Assembly: GCF_019249215.1 (NCBI RefSeq)
Contig: NZ_JAESDI010000003.1
Span: 62,001 to 126,000, forward strand
DNA: 64,000 bases
Direction of reading: 5' to 3'
Source: Alteromonas lipotrueae
Lineage (GTDB): Bacteria; Pseudomonadota; Gammaproteobacteria; Enterobacterales; Alteromonadaceae
Shown: piece by piece, positions 44,377 to 54,098 of the stretch
How the letters are laid out: each line of letters starts with the position of its first letter
Numbering within the stretch: the first letter of the stretch is position 1
Notes under the pieces: model-generated
Database searches by the model: none
What the model was told of the DNA's origin: nothing
The model's input: the letters and a program-made list of their open reading frames with translations, nothing else
Made by a program: the position numbers and the translations under genes

Positions 44377-45107
44377 AAAATGTAAAAGTAGCCTTGGTAA
44401 CAGGCGGGGCGAAGGGCATTGGCGCAAGCATCGTTGAAAAGTTAGCGGCGAATAATGTTGCCGTGGTAGTTAATTATGCCAGTAGTAGTGATGCTGCAAA
44501 CGAGCTCGTTGATAAAATTAAAAGTAAAGGTGGGCAAGCCATTGCGGTAAAAGCTGATGTGTCGAAAAACACTCAGGCACAAAGCTTGTTTGAAGCAGCG
44601 CTACAAAAATTCGGTAAGGTAGATGTACTGGTGAACAATGCGGGCGTGATGGCGCTTTCACCGCTAGCCGATACCAGCGATGAAGATTTTAACAAACAGT
44701 TCGACGTTAACATGAAAGGTGTATTCAACATGCTCCGGTTAGCATCGACCCAACTTCATGTAGGCGGAAGTATCATTAACCTTTCCACCAGTGTAGTGGG
44801 GCTTAAATTAGAGCGCTATGGTGTGTATGCCGCGACTAAATCTGCGGTGGAAACCATGTCAGCTATTTTGTCGAAAGAGCTAAGAGGTAAAAATATTTCG
44901 GTAAATTGTGTCGCGCCAGGGCCTACGGAAACAGACCTATTCACAGAGGGGAAATCCCAAGAACTCATCGATAAGCTCGCCAATATGAGCCCAATGGAAA
45001 GGCTAGGTCAGCCTGAAGACATTGCTAATGTAGTTAGCTTTTTAGCTAGCGACGAAGGACATTGGGTTAATGGACAAGTGTTACGGGCTAATGGTGGGGT
45101 TATTTAA
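44373..45107 (+). CDS. Short-chain dehydrogenase/reductase (SDR)
   Basis: A 244-residue classical SDR. The NAD(P)-binding loop is VTGGAKGIGASI (9-20), and VLVNNAGVMAL gives the NNAG motif (about 87). The catalytic residues are the Ser in IINLSTSVVG and Tyr-x-x-x-Lys in YGVYAATKSA. The end GQVLRANGGVI is typical of the family. The residue after strand 2 (NYASSSD) favours NADPH. The substrate is unknown, and it resembles 3-oxoacyl reductase-like SDRs. Its ATG overlaps the stop of the 51-residue frame. Confidence 0.88.
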   Translation: MKNVKVALVTGGAKGIGASIVEKLAANNVAVVVNYASSSDAANELVDKIKSKGGQAIAVKADVSKNTQAQSLFEAALQKFGKVDVLVNNAGVMALSPLADTSDEDFNKQFDVNMKGVFNMLRLASTQLHVGGSIINLSTSVVGLKLERYGVYAATKSAVETMSAILSKELRGKNISVNCVAPGPTETDLFTEGKSQELIDKLANMSPMERLGQPEDIANVVSFLASDEGHWVNGQVLRANGGVI

Positions 45108-45208
45108 CTTAACTAGGTAATTTAACCGAAAAACAGCAGGTTAGGTAAAAGGAATTTTTACCTAAAATGAGCATGAGTTTAATAAGCGTAAATTCCTCGC
45201 TTTGCAAT

Positions 45209-45223
45209 TGAAAATGATTCTTA
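45209..45223. promoter_or_regulatory. Fur box-like site
   Basis: TGAAAATGATTCTTA matches the 7-1-7 Fur pattern TGATAAT-N-ATTATCA at about 11 of 14 positions and lies 58 bp before the siderophore receptor start. Confidence 0.65.
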
Positions 45224-45280
45224 TTTAGGTTAAGGTGTGCGCCAAATTTTAGTCCTTTATACTTTAGTGGAATACAATAA

Positions 45281-47428
45281 ATGTCGCGCAGCGCTACCTC
45301 ACTTGGAATTTTTCTTTCTGGCTTATCTGGGTTTGTTTTTCTTGGATTTAACAATGTAGTTCACGCTCAAGAGGCTGAAACTGACTCGGTAGAACATGTT
45401 GAAGTTAAAGGTAGAGCGCAGCAGTTTTACTTAGATACCAAAACCAAAATCGGTACTAAAACTGATGCTGATCTCATCGATATTCCCATGTCTGCGCAAG
45501 TACTTAGTGCGCAACTTATTGCTGACCAAGCTGCACGTGATATTACCGACTTATATCGTTCTATTGCTGGCGTCAGTGAGTACAGCTATTCCGGCGTGAC
45601 ATTTCGCGGCTTTCGTGACGAAGATAACGTATTTTATGATGGTGTAAGGGGCGATCCTTATTCAGGCTTCAGCGTGCCTGACTTATTCAATGTTGCCCGG
45701 GTAGAAGTGCTAAAAGGTCCTGCGGCAGCGTTATATGGCGGCGGAGAACCCGGTGGCATGATTAATTACGTCACTAAAAAACCTACCTTTACCGACAATA
45801 AAGAAATTACCATAACAGGTGGCAACTATGATCTGCGCGGTATTTCAGGTGAGGCTACAGGTGGGTTGACCGATGATGTGGCCTATCGGATTGGTGGTTT
45901 TTATGAAGCACAAGATAGCTTTAGAAATAACGCGGATATGGAAAATATCGAGCTAGCTGGCGGTATCCTCTATAACGTTAGTGACAATACACAGTTGACC
46001 ACCACCTTCGATTACATCGTTCAAAACCTCGGCGGCCACCGACTTCGCGGTGTCCCCGTTGACGATGAAGGCAATTTCTTAGTCGATTTAACCTATAACG
46101 CGAACGAAGAAAGTGACTTTCAAGATATGGAAGCATTCGTCTTTCAAACCCAGTTAGCACACACCTTCAGCGACACATTCAAGGTTAGTTCTACCCTTCG
46201 CTATTTAACCAACGAGCGAGATCAGGCTTATCACGAGTCTCGCAGTTGGGTTGATGTTAACGGTGACGGCGAAGCTAATATTGATGACGAGACTATTCGA
46301 CGTGAATATCGCAGCCAATACCGTGCCAATGACGAAGTCAGCCTAACTACTGACTTCGTTTACGACTTCAGCACAGCGGGTTTAGAGCACCAATTATTAT
46401 TTGGTGGTGATTGGCACTACATGGACACGGAATACGATTACCTGCGTGCTAGGTATGAAGCTGATGGCATCGCTAATCTTAATATTTTTACGCTAAATTA
46501 TGGTGAAACCGATCCTAGTACCTATAACCTTACTGACCAAGAAAGAGATGGTATACGTCGTAACCGTCAAGGGTTGTACGTACAAGATATGGTGAATTTA
46601 ACAGACAATATTATTGTTATGGCAGGTGCTCGTTTTGATAGGTTTGACGAGCGAGACAAAGAGACTGGAACTGAATACGACGATTCAGATGTTACCTATC
46701 GTGCAGGCATTACTTATAAACCGTTTAAAGCAATGTCGGTGTACGCCAACTATTCAGAAAGCTTTAACCCCGTTGATGCCACTGACCAAGCTGATGCCAA
46801 TGTTACTGCCCTAGAACCTGTTAGCGGTGATGCCATTGAGTTTGGTGTGAAAAACGAGTGGTTGAACGGAAGCATTATGACCACAGTCGCCGTGTATCAT
46901 ATAAGCAAAGAAAACTTGGTTTACAATAATCCTGATTACATTGAAGGTGAAAATGACGATACCGAATCAGCGCTCATTAATTTTGGTGTAGTAGAAAGTG
47001 ATGGTGCCGAATTTACCTTGGTAGGCGATATTAGCGATACCATCAGCGTGACTGCTAACTACGCGTACAACGATACTATTGTGGTTGACGGTAGCTCAAG
47101 CAACACTTTTGGTGAGGGTGATAGATTTGTAAATGCGCCACGTCATCAAGCTGGCTTGTGGACAAGGTTTGCGATTAATAGTATCGACTCATCTATTGCT
47201 TTTGGAGTGAATTACGTGAGCGAGCAAATAAGTGCAGATGCGCAAAGGGTAAAGCCTTTCACTGTATTTGATGCAAGCTGGACAACACGATGGGACGCGG
47301 TTTTACTTAGTGTAAATGTGAATAATTTATTTGATAAAGAGTATGCAGTAAGCGGCTTTAGCGAAAGAAATGGCCACTTCCCAGGGCAGCCTCGCGAAAT
47401 TATCGCCCAGCTTCAATATAATTTTTAA
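45281..47428 (+). CDS. TonB-dependent siderophore receptor
   Basis: A 715-residue outer-membrane receptor: signal peptide (about 1-29, ending VHAQE), plug with VEVKGRAQQFYLDTKTKIGT, DIPMSAQVLSAQLIADQAAR, VTFRGFRDEDNVFYDG and VLKGPAAALYGGGEPGGMIN, then the barrel, and ending IIAQLQYNF. The plug pattern is that of ferric-siderophore receptors (FhuA/FpvA branch). Fur control is likely from the box upstream. The PepSY membrane gene follows after 3 bp, matching uptake plus cytoplasmic-membrane reduction of ferric siderophore. Confidence 0.92.
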   Translation: MSRSATSLGIFLSGLSGFVFLGFNNVVHAQEAETDSVEHVEVKGRAQQFYLDTKTKIGTKTDADLIDIPMSAQVLSAQLIADQAARDITDLYRSIAGVSEYSYSGVTFRGFRDEDNVFYDGVRGDPYSGFSVPDLFNVARVEVLKGPAAALYGGGEPGGMINYVTKKPTFTDNKEITITGGNYDLRGISGEATGGLTDDVAYRIGGFYEAQDSFRNNADMENIELAGGILYNVSDNTQLTTTFDYIVQNLGGHRLRGVPVDDEGNFLVDLTYNANEESDFQDMEAFVFQTQLAHTFSDTFKVSSTLRYLTNERDQAYHESRSWVDVNGDGEANIDDETIRREYRSQYRANDEVSLTTDFVYDFSTAGLEHQLLFGGDWHYMDTEYDYLRARYEADGIANLNIFTLNYGETDPSTYNLTDQERDGIRRNRQGLYVQDMVNLTDNIIVMAGARFDRFDERDKETGTEYDDSDVTYRAGITYKPFKAMSVYANYSESFNPVDATDQADANVTALEPVSGDAIEFGVKNEWLNGSIMTTVAVYHISKENLVYNNPDYIEGENDDTESALINFGVVESDGAEFTLVGDISDTISVTANYAYNDTIVVDGSSSNTFGEGDRFVNAPRHQAGLWTRFAINSIDSSIAFGVNYVSEQISADAQRVKPFTVFDASWTTRWDAVLLSVNVNNLFDKEYAVSGFSERNGHFPGQPREIIAQLQYNF

Positions 47429-47431
47429 TAA

Positions 47432-48679
47432 GTGCTAAGCAAGTCTACATGGTTTTCTATTCACAGCTGGGTGGGCGTTAAGCTTTCCATCCTGCTGTGC
47501 TTCATAGTAGCTACCGGCACGCTTGCTGTGGTGTCCCACGAAATTGATTGGTTAGCTAACTCAGCAAAACGGGTATCCCCGTCAAGTGTAAGTGATATGA
47601 ATTGGCAGGCGGTTTATGCACAAGCTCTTACTAAAACCGCGCAATTAACCCCCCCTGTACGAAAAATAGAGTCTATCCACGCGCCTCTTCATCCTTGGTT
47701 CAGTGCAGAAGTTATCTATCGCGATAAGGATAACCAACGGCACCGTTTGTTTTTTCATCCCACAACAGGTGAGCATTTAGGCGATGGACGCTGGTTAAAC
47801 TGGCAGCGATTTTTGCGAGTAATTCACCGACATCTAATGTTGCCACTAACGCTTGGCATCACCATTGTTAGTGCCTTTTCTATCGCTATATTGGCGGTAC
47901 TGATTTCTAGCTTGTATATTTATCGGCGCTGGTGGAAGGGCTTCTTTCGCACGCCCCGTTGGCGGCACAGGCAAACCCGTTGGGGCGACTTACATCGGTT
48001 AGTTGGTGTTTGGAGCTTATGGTTCTTGATTGTGATAGGACTTACAGGCAGCTGGTATTTAGCAGAACGTTGGGGCGCAGCTGCTCCCAGTCGTGACAAA
48101 GGCTACGCAATGACCGAAGCCGCGATGGACGCACCAATAATGCCAACTCAAGCCGCGTTTATCACTATGTTGCATATTGCACGAGCGCAGTTTCAAGCGC
48201 TTACCATTCAAGAAGTGCGACTTCCCAACAAGGCCGCTGGGGTAGTGGTGTTCCAAGGCCAAGCCAGTGCAATACTGGTAAGAAGCCGAGCGAATACCAT
48301 TCAATTCGACCCTGTTTCTGCTGAAGCCGTTTTCAAGCAAGATGGAAATGATTTGTCGTTACATACCCGTATTTCAGAAGCAGCAGATCCGCTGCATTTT
48401 GGTGTGTGGGGTGAAGTGCAAGGGAGTACGGGGAAGTTAGCGAGTAAGATTTTGTATTTTTTATTTGGTATTTTTCTTACGGCCCTTTGTATAACTGGCA
48501 CGTACATGTACGGGTTGCGAGTAGGGCGAAAGGTTGACAGTATTTCTTCTAAAAATACACCGTTTGGGGCCTGGCGAGTCGCCTTAAAAAAGATGGGGTG
48601 GGTAGCGTGGCTTTTTGCTACCGGAATTGCTGCTTGTTTAGGATATGGAGCCTATTCTTATTTACCTTTTGGAAGTTAA
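47432..48679 (+). CDS. PepSY-associated transmembrane protein (siderophore-iron reductase type)
   Basis: A 415-residue inner-membrane protein starting with GTG, 3 bp after the receptor stop. The pattern is the PepSY_TM family: helix 1 with SIHSWVGVKLSILLCFIVAT, PepSY-like periplasmic part, RVIHRHLMLPLTLGITIVSA, the loop RTPRWRHRQTRWGDLHRLVG, and helices ending LFATGIAACLGYGAYSYL. Conserved His residues in helix 1 and in LHRLVG could bind heme. Family members next to siderophore receptors are thought to reduce ferric siderophores in the periplasm. Confidence 0.85.
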   Translation: MLSKSTWFSIHSWVGVKLSILLCFIVATGTLAVVSHEIDWLANSAKRVSPSSVSDMNWQAVYAQALTKTAQLTPPVRKIESIHAPLHPWFSAEVIYRDKDNQRHRLFFHPTTGEHLGDGRWLNWQRFLRVIHRHLMLPLTLGITIVSAFSIAILAVLISSLYIYRRWWKGFFRTPRWRHRQTRWGDLHRLVGVWSLWFLIVIGLTGSWYLAERWGAAAPSRDKGYAMTEAAMDAPIMPTQAAFITMLHIARAQFQALTIQEVRLPNKAAGVVVFQGQASAILVRSRANTIQFDPVSAEAVFKQDGNDLSLHTRISEAADPLHFGVWGEVQGSTGKLASKILYFLFGIFLTALCITGTYMYGLRVGRKVDSISSKNTPFGAWRVALKKMGWVAWLFATGIAACLGYGAYSYLPFGS

Positions 48680-48746
48680 TAAGGGCTTTCTTTCTCTGCA
48701 ATCTATCAAAACAGATACTATTTTTCCTTAAATTCGATTAACTGAA

Positions 48747-48761
48747 TGTTAATGTTTATCA
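48747..48761. promoter_or_regulatory. Fur box-like site
   Basis: TGTTAATGTTTATCA fits the 7-1-7 Fur pattern at about 12 of 14 positions and lies 66 bp before the second siderophore receptor start. Confidence 0.65.
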
Positions 48762-48826
48762 TTTGCGTTTGTGCTAGCATCGCGTTTTTGAAAGCTTTTG
48801 TCAGTATTTTGTATAGGAAAACCTTC

Positions 48827-50965
48827 ATGCAGCGCAGTCGTACGTCAGTAAATGTTCGTTTAGGCCTTAAGTTAGGTAAAAGTTTGGGTCTAGGCTTGGG
48901 CCTGAGCGTTGGGGGCATTGCATTATCGAATGCGGCCTACGCAGAGGAAACAATGACAAGCGAAAGCGAAGTAGAAGTTATCAATGTAAAAGGTACCTAT
49001 TTTAACGACTATAAAGTAGGTGATGCATCTGGCGCCATGCGTGCGAATGTTTCATTACTTGAAACGTCTCAAGCGGTAACGGTCATTCCTGAAACTATTA
49101 TCGATGAGCAACTTGCTACCACGTTAGGTGAAGTACTCAATAACGATGCAAGTTTGTCACCGGGTTCTAAACAACGAAACCGTGAAGTATTTAGCTCACG
49201 AGGCTTTGAATTAAGCTCATCTACTGGTTATTTGCGCGATGGGCACCAGCATTGGTCTCACTATCAACAGCCTATCGAAACGCTTTCAAGAGTAGAGGTC
49301 ATTAAAGGCCCATCTAGTATCTTATATGGTCAGTCTGCACCAGGTGGGCTTATTAATATGGTAACCAAGCAACCTACCGCGTCTCGCTTATTGGAAGTCA
49401 GTGCAGACACAGACCAATATGGTTCTACGCGATTTATGCTAGATGCTGGTGGTCAAATTGCTGAAGATACCGGCTATCGCGCGGTATTGGTAAAGCAGGA
49501 TGTTAATTTTGATCGCGAATATCAAAATGGTGAAACGCGAGAGCGTGATCGTTTCCTTGGTTCATTAGTGCTTGAGCATAAAATTAATGACAGCTTAATA
49601 GTGAATGCTTATTACGATCGCACTAACGATAAAGCGGGTTTAGATACCGGCGCATGGTTAGATGAAGATGCTAATGTAATTAGCAATAGAAATACTATTA
49701 ACGATTTTTCTTGGGCGTTCACAGATATTCATGTTGAAAACAAAGGGGTTAAGTTAACTTATTTCATGAACCCTGAGTGGCAAGTTAAGGTGGGTTACAA
49801 TGAACAATCATTTGAAAGACAACGATTTGAATCATCCCCTCGACTTCCTTCTGATTATGAAATTGGTAACAGCTATACCTCTAACCCTTACGATCGTTCA
49901 GACGATTGGCAGTTTAAAACCGCATTTATAGATATTAATGGTGAAGTATCGTTTGGTGGTATCGAGCACAATATTCTGATTGGTGCGAACGCACTAGATT
50001 ATTACTACGGTCAGCTTATCGAAAGAGGGGATTCAATCACTTACACCGTAGGGCAACCCGAACCGGCCAAACCTGATTTAAATTTCAATAATGATGACAC
50101 GTTGAGTACCACTGAATACGATTATTACGGTGTGTATTTTCAAGATTTAATGACGTTTAACGAACAATGGCAAGTTGCCATTGGTGGGCGCTTCGATAAG
50201 CAAAGCCGTGAAGGTGCTGACAACGAATCTTTATTACCAAAAGTTGGCGTGTTGTATCACCCAGCTGAAAACAGCACGGTATATGTGAACTACTCAGAAG
50301 GGTTTGAGCCTCAATCAAGTGAAACCATTGAAGACGAACTTGATCAAAACTTTGGTATGGAATTAGATGCGACTACGTCTAAGCAAGTAGAGTTAGGGGC
50401 AAAGTGGGAAGTATCAGACCGACTACTCGTAAGTGGTGCTCTTTTCAACATTGAAAAGACTGGTACCTTGATTTCTGAGCAGCTGTTAAATGACCCCTTG
50501 TATACCACTGTAACTACGCAATCTGGTAAGCAAACTCACCAAGGTTTAGAGCTTGCAGCACAAGGTGCGGTTAGTGATAAGTGGTTTGTGATGACATCAA
50601 TGATGTACTTAGATGCTGAGTATGAAAAAGACGAGAACTTTGAAGGCAATACGCCAGTTGATGCGCCTAAATGGTCTGCGTCGTTATGGAGCCGCTACGA
50701 AGTTACGGAAAAATTAGCATTGAATGCGGGTATCTTTTATCAGGGTGAACGCTATGCAGACAACGCAAATACTGTGTTAAAAGATGCGTATAGTCGTGTT
50801 GATATAGGTGCTACATACCGAACTGATATTATGGGTAAACAAGTTGATGTAAGGCTAAATGTAGAGAACGTATTTGATACTGATTACCTTGTTGGTGGCG
50901 GCATTAACAACGTCACTATTGGTGATGGGGCTACTGCACGTATAGAGCTTAAAATGTCGCTGTAA
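48827..50965 (+). CDS. TonB-dependent siderophore receptor
   Basis: The ATG at 48827 (AGGAAA upstream) gives 712 residues. The frame could begin at 48746, but that would place the Fur box inside the gene. The signal peptide is unusual, Gly/Leu-rich (LGLKLGKSLGLGLGLSVGGI) and ends AYAEE. The plug shows VINVKGTYFNDYKVGDASGA, SLLETSQAVTVIPETII, VFSSRGFELSSSTGYLRDGH and VIKGPSSILYGQSAPGGLIN, which is the ferric-siderophore receptor type (FhuA/FoxA-like). The last strand ends RIELKMSL. With the neighbouring receptor and PepSY gene it forms an iron-uptake block. Confidence 0.92.
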   Translation: MQRSRTSVNVRLGLKLGKSLGLGLGLSVGGIALSNAAYAEETMTSESEVEVINVKGTYFNDYKVGDASGAMRANVSLLETSQAVTVIPETIIDEQLATTLGEVLNNDASLSPGSKQRNREVFSSRGFELSSSTGYLRDGHQHWSHYQQPIETLSRVEVIKGPSSILYGQSAPGGLINMVTKQPTASRLLEVSADTDQYGSTRFMLDAGGQIAEDTGYRAVLVKQDVNFDREYQNGETRERDRFLGSLVLEHKINDSLIVNAYYDRTNDKAGLDTGAWLDEDANVISNRNTINDFSWAFTDIHVENKGVKLTYFMNPEWQVKVGYNEQSFERQRFESSPRLPSDYEIGNSYTSNPYDRSDDWQFKTAFIDINGEVSFGGIEHNILIGANALDYYYGQLIERGDSITYTVGQPEPAKPDLNFNNDDTLSTTEYDYYGVYFQDLMTFNEQWQVAIGGRFDKQSREGADNESLLPKVGVLYHPAENSTVYVNYSEGFEPQSSETIEDELDQNFGMELDATTSKQVELGAKWEVSDRLLVSGALFNIEKTGTLISEQLLNDPLYTTVTTQSGKQTHQGLELAAQGAVSDKWFVMTSMMYLDAEYEKDENFEGNTPVDAPKWSASLWSRYEVTEKLALNAGIFYQGERYADNANTVLKDAYSRVDIGATYRTDIMGKQVDVRLNVENVFDTDYLVGGGINNVTIGDGATARIELKMSL

Positions 50966-51194
50966 TAGCGGTTATATAGTCTTTTGTGATTTGATTAAAT
51001 CAGGGGGATGGGAAACTGTTAAAAAGAAATTTTACAATCTAAACTTTGAAGATGGTAAGTTAAAATTAAGTGTTTTGACTACCTTGTCGTTGGATTTGAT
51101 ATTAACGTTAGCAAATCATTTAGATTAGCTATTGTTTATAATAGTAACTTTAGAGCTAAATTTACCATTTCTTAAGTGGGGGAGGGAAAGCCTT

Positions 51195-51230
51195 ATGGAC
51201 TATTCAAATTTGATAGCTGGTAAAGTTTAG
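51195..51230 (+). CDS. Leader minigene, 11 codons
   Basis: A strong Shine-Dalgarno (GGGGGAGGGAAAG, 51178-51190) stands before an ATG that opens MDYSNLIAGKV and a TAG stop, 2 bases ahead of the next gene start. The downstream gene has no strong site of its own, so translation of the leader probably delivers ribosomes to it. It may be only a spacer. Confidence 0.35.
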   Translation: MDYSNLIAGKV

Positions 51231-51232
51231 AG

Positions 51233-51925
51233 ATGTCTTTATTAAAATTTAGAAGCATCGCCGTAATGGCGATTGCTTTTATTACAGTATTCCCCTATAT
51301 ATTTTTAAATTTTTCTATACTCCATGGCAGATCTGACCCTCAACTGGGTATATATATAATAAAAGTCATATTAGTGGCTATTGTGTTGTTTACGGGGATT
51401 TTCATTTTTTTAAATGAGATTTCTATAGATGGAATTAGAGAAAATTTTAGGCAATTAATGTTCAGGTTTTTAAAGCTAACGTTATTTTTGTCTCTTACTT
51501 TATTATTTTCGTTTACCTCTTTTAATCAATACTCAGCATTCGAAGATGCTGCTAATCCTTTAACTAGTTCAGAGCGACTTCTTGAATTAGAAGGGTTCGA
51601 GACTGATATGGGATATGAAATAGATAATCTACTAGCTAAAAACCCATCATCCCCGAGTGAGCTGTTACAATCACTATCGGAAAAGGAAGAGCAATTGGGT
51701 ACCTTGGTGGCGTTAGTAAGTAATAAAAATGTTTCTATCAATACGTTAAATAGAATAGCTTCGAAAATTTCTTCTCAAGGAGGGGGAAGTAGAGAAATAT
51801 TAATTACTTCACTGAAAAAAAATCCCCGTATAGTAAGTGGGGAATATAGTTTTAAAGAACTATCATCAGGAAAATTGGTGATTTTTTCAGGTAAAGAAGC
51901 ACATACACTTACACTAAACCGATAA
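51233..51925 (+). CDS. Hypothetical membrane protein
   Basis: A 230-residue protein I do not recognise. Three hydrophobic helices occupy residues about 10-28, 42-62 and 80-98 (LFLSLTLLFSFTSFNQYSAF). The remaining 130 residues are soluble, with acidic helical parts (LQSLSEKEEQLGTLVALVSN) and a beta-like end. Base composition is AT-richer than its neighbours, a possible sign of transfer. The gene is preceded by a strong Shine-Dalgarno serving an 11-codon leader. Confidence 0.55.
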   Translation: MSLLKFRSIAVMAIAFITVFPYIFLNFSILHGRSDPQLGIYIIKVILVAIVLFTGIFIFLNEISIDGIRENFRQLMFRFLKLTLFLSLTLLFSFTSFNQYSAFEDAANPLTSSERLLELEGFETDMGYEIDNLLAKNPSSPSELLQSLSEKEEQLGTLVALVSNKNVSINTLNRIASKISSQGGGSREILITSLKKNPRIVSGEYSFKELSSGKLVIFSGKEAHTLTLNR

Positions 51926-51993
51926 GATTATTCGCAGATTATCCATTTAACCATTTGAGCAACTCTTACCCTTAAATATCATTGCCTCAGCTC

Positions 51994-52986
51994 CTAATCC
52001 ACATTACTGAGTGACAGCACCAGTTCATTAGGCGCATCTACACATAAATAAACTTCAGTAGGGCGTTCACAAATGGTACCCATTAACGTGAACCAATAAA
52101 CCGGTGTTGAAAAAGTTAGCTTAATATTCGCGGTGCCACGACCCACTTTCAATTGCTCTTTATCGCACTCCCACTCGCCAGCTTCACAGGTTTGAATATG
52201 AGTTAAGGGAATAAAAAGCAGGCTGAAAAAACTGGCATTTACGATAAGGTGATTGTTGTGGCAATAAACAGAAAAATGCCTGCTAATTCGATGACTTGCC
52301 GTAACACTAATGATGCCGTAGAAAATGACTGACGCGACAATAATGGCGGCAATTTCACTCCATAAAATTAATAAAGAATAAGACCCCCACGTAACAGCAA
52401 TTAAACCTATCAGTACTAGTGCGAAATGCCACCGTTTGGCGCTTAGCAGCGATAGGTTAGCTAAAGCGGGCGTGTGAGCCTTTGTGAATTTAGGAATGGC
52501 GTAATACCAACTTGCGGGTTCGCTAGCCATAATTAGCGTAACTTCTCGTTTCTTATCGTCTTCGTTTATGTTGTTGATTAACGCATTAATGCGAGGATCA
52601 CCTTTAATTTTTCGAGATTTCCATAGCATAGACACGACGTGAAAAATCACCACGAATTCGATAATAAGCAGTATGGCAATAACCGGATAGCGCACCCAGC
52701 TTAAAAATTCAAAGTAGCTAGCAAGAGAAACCGGCATGGAATAGCGAGCGACAACACTGGCGAGACTAAAGGGAATGATGATCTTCCATTTTTTCTGCTC
52801 ACCGACCTTTATAACGCAGTACCAAAACAGAGCTGGTAGAACAATGAAGTAGGCAAACAGGAAGCCAGCAGAAAGTATCTGGTCGAATGAAGAATTAATA
52901 GTCTTTGGTAGTAGTATGAAGCCTAAAGTGTAGGTGGCTATAGCAAACAGTAAATAAAGTACTCTAAAGCGAACGGCCTTGCGCAT
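51994..52986 (-). CDS. Hypothetical multi-pass membrane protein
   Basis: A 330-residue protein with about six hydrophobic segments (near 8-28, 38-58, 70-88, 98-120, 188-206 and 210-232). A cytoplasmic loop of about 60 residues lies in the middle (KSRKIKGDPRINALINNINE and following). The C-terminal 90 residues look like a beta-rich PH-like module (HFSVYCHNNHLIVNASFFSL). The function is unknown. AAGGA precedes the ATG. It converges with the previous gene, 68 bp between stops. Confidence 0.6.
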   Translation of the reverse strand: MRKAVRFRVLYLLFAIATYTLGFILLPKTINSSFDQILSAGFLFAYFIVLPALFWYCVIKVGEQKKWKIIIPFSLASVVARYSMPVSLASYFEFLSWVRYPVIAILLIIEFVVIFHVVSMLWKSRKIKGDPRINALINNINEDDKKREVTLIMASEPASWYYAIPKFTKAHTPALANLSLLSAKRWHFALVLIGLIAVTWGSYSLLILWSEIAAIIVASVIFYGIISVTASHRISRHFSVYCHNNHLIVNASFFSLLFIPLTHIQTCEAGEWECDKEQLKVGRGTANIKLTFSTPVYWFTLMGTICERPTEVYLCVDAPNELVLSLSNVD

Positions 52987-53424
52987 GAAACATCCTTGTT
53001 GAGTTTATAACTTTATGTTTTTATTGTTTAATCACTACCTTAGAAGGTAAGTTATATTGCGCAATAAGGCAATTTTTAGTGGGGTTGGCGTTTAAGGCTA
53101 TCGCCTATGTGGAACTTCAGCCTACCGGTGCCAACTATGCTGGTACCGGCTATGCCATGCATTATTTCGACATATCCCAAGAAGACACGCAAGACCAAAT
53201 AAGTGTCATTACCTTCACTCGCCTATCAACACGCTCTTCTAGTTTGGTAGCAAGCAACTGTTTGTTTGAGTTTGGTATACGGCGATAAATAAAGCACACG
53301 TATCGGATTCTATTTTTTTCAAACACTACTATCAATTTGAACTAATTGTCGGCTTGGCGACAGTGTGAAGTATTCTTTCTCGCTAATCTCACATGCTCAT
53401 AAGAAAAAGTTTATAGGTAGTAGA
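52987..53424. other. 438-bp intergenic region, no clear gene
   Basis: A 69-codon frame with TTG start (53079-53288, plus strand) has no ribosome binding site and no family resemblance, so I do not call it. An imperfect inverted repeat CCGGTGCC/GGTACCGG lies at about 53123-53147. Nothing else is recognised. Confidence 0.35.
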
Positions 53425-53940
53425 ATGAAAACGCTTGAGCAGCATCTAAGTGAGTACGCAAAATATCATAGAGATCAACGTAATATTTTCACCCATTACA
53501 TTGGTATTCCCCTTATTGTTTTTGCGTTTTTAAGCTTGTTAAGCCGCCCGGCTTTTGAAGTCACTGCGCCTATCGTAGGAGCATTATTACTAAGCCCTGC
53601 GTTATTCGTGTGGGTCATCGGTAATGTGTTTTATTTAAAGTTAGATGTAAAGTTAGGTCTTACCATGGTGGTATTAACCGGGGCATTGCTTTACCTCGCA
53701 CAACCTTTGGCGCAAAGCGCAACATGGGTATGGCTATCTGCCTCAATTGGTATATTCGTAGGCGGTTGGATTTTACAATTTATTGGCCATCATTTTGAAG
53801 GTAAAAAACCAGCCTTTGTAGACGATATTATGGGCTTGGCTATTGGACCGTTGTTTGTGGTTGCAGAACTTGGCTTCGAGCTTGGTTTACGAGGAGAGCT
53901 TCAAGCTAAGATTGAAGAAAACTCAGGTGTAGTACATTAG
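53425..53940 (+). CDS. Mpo1-like (DUF962) membrane protein
   Basis: The ATG at 53425 gives 171 residues. An upstream frame from 53365 adds 20 residues without signal. It has the DUF962 pattern: LEQHLSEYAKYHRDQRNIFT, then HYIGIPLIVFAFLSLL, and the second metal motif QFIGHHFEGKKPAFVDD, with several membrane helices between. Yeast Mpo1 is an iron-dependent dioxygenase that shortens 2-hydroxy fatty acids. Conserved His residues in THYIGIPL and GHHFEG fit such a site. The bacterial role is not established. Confidence 0.82.
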   Translation: MKTLEQHLSEYAKYHRDQRNIFTHYIGIPLIVFAFLSLLSRPAFEVTAPIVGALLLSPALFVWVIGNVFYLKLDVKLGLTMVVLTGALLYLAQPLAQSATWVWLSASIGIFVGGWILQFIGHHFEGKKPAFVDDIMGLAIGPLFVVAELGFELGLRGELQAKIEENSGVVH

Positions 53941-53966
53941 TTACCGGTTTGGTATGTAAAACTAGA

Positions 53967-53987
53967 ATGGCACCTCAAGGGTGCCAT
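53967..53987 (+). terminator. Terminator-like hairpin after DUF962 gene
   Basis: An 8-bp perfect stem ATGGCACC / GGTGCCAT with loop TCAAG. There is no T run, so termination is uncertain. Confidence 0.45.
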
Positions 53988-54098
53988 ATACTATTCACTA
54001 CTTTAACCTAAATGGATTTTTAGGTGTATTCTAAGCACTTCTCTACGCATCAGTTACGATGAATGCCTAAGTTTTGATACCTAAGTTGCAAGGCGAGA

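Noticed and set aside
53079..53288. 69-codon frame on the plus strand
   Set aside because: TTG start, no ribosome binding site, no recognisable domain; described as intergenic instead.
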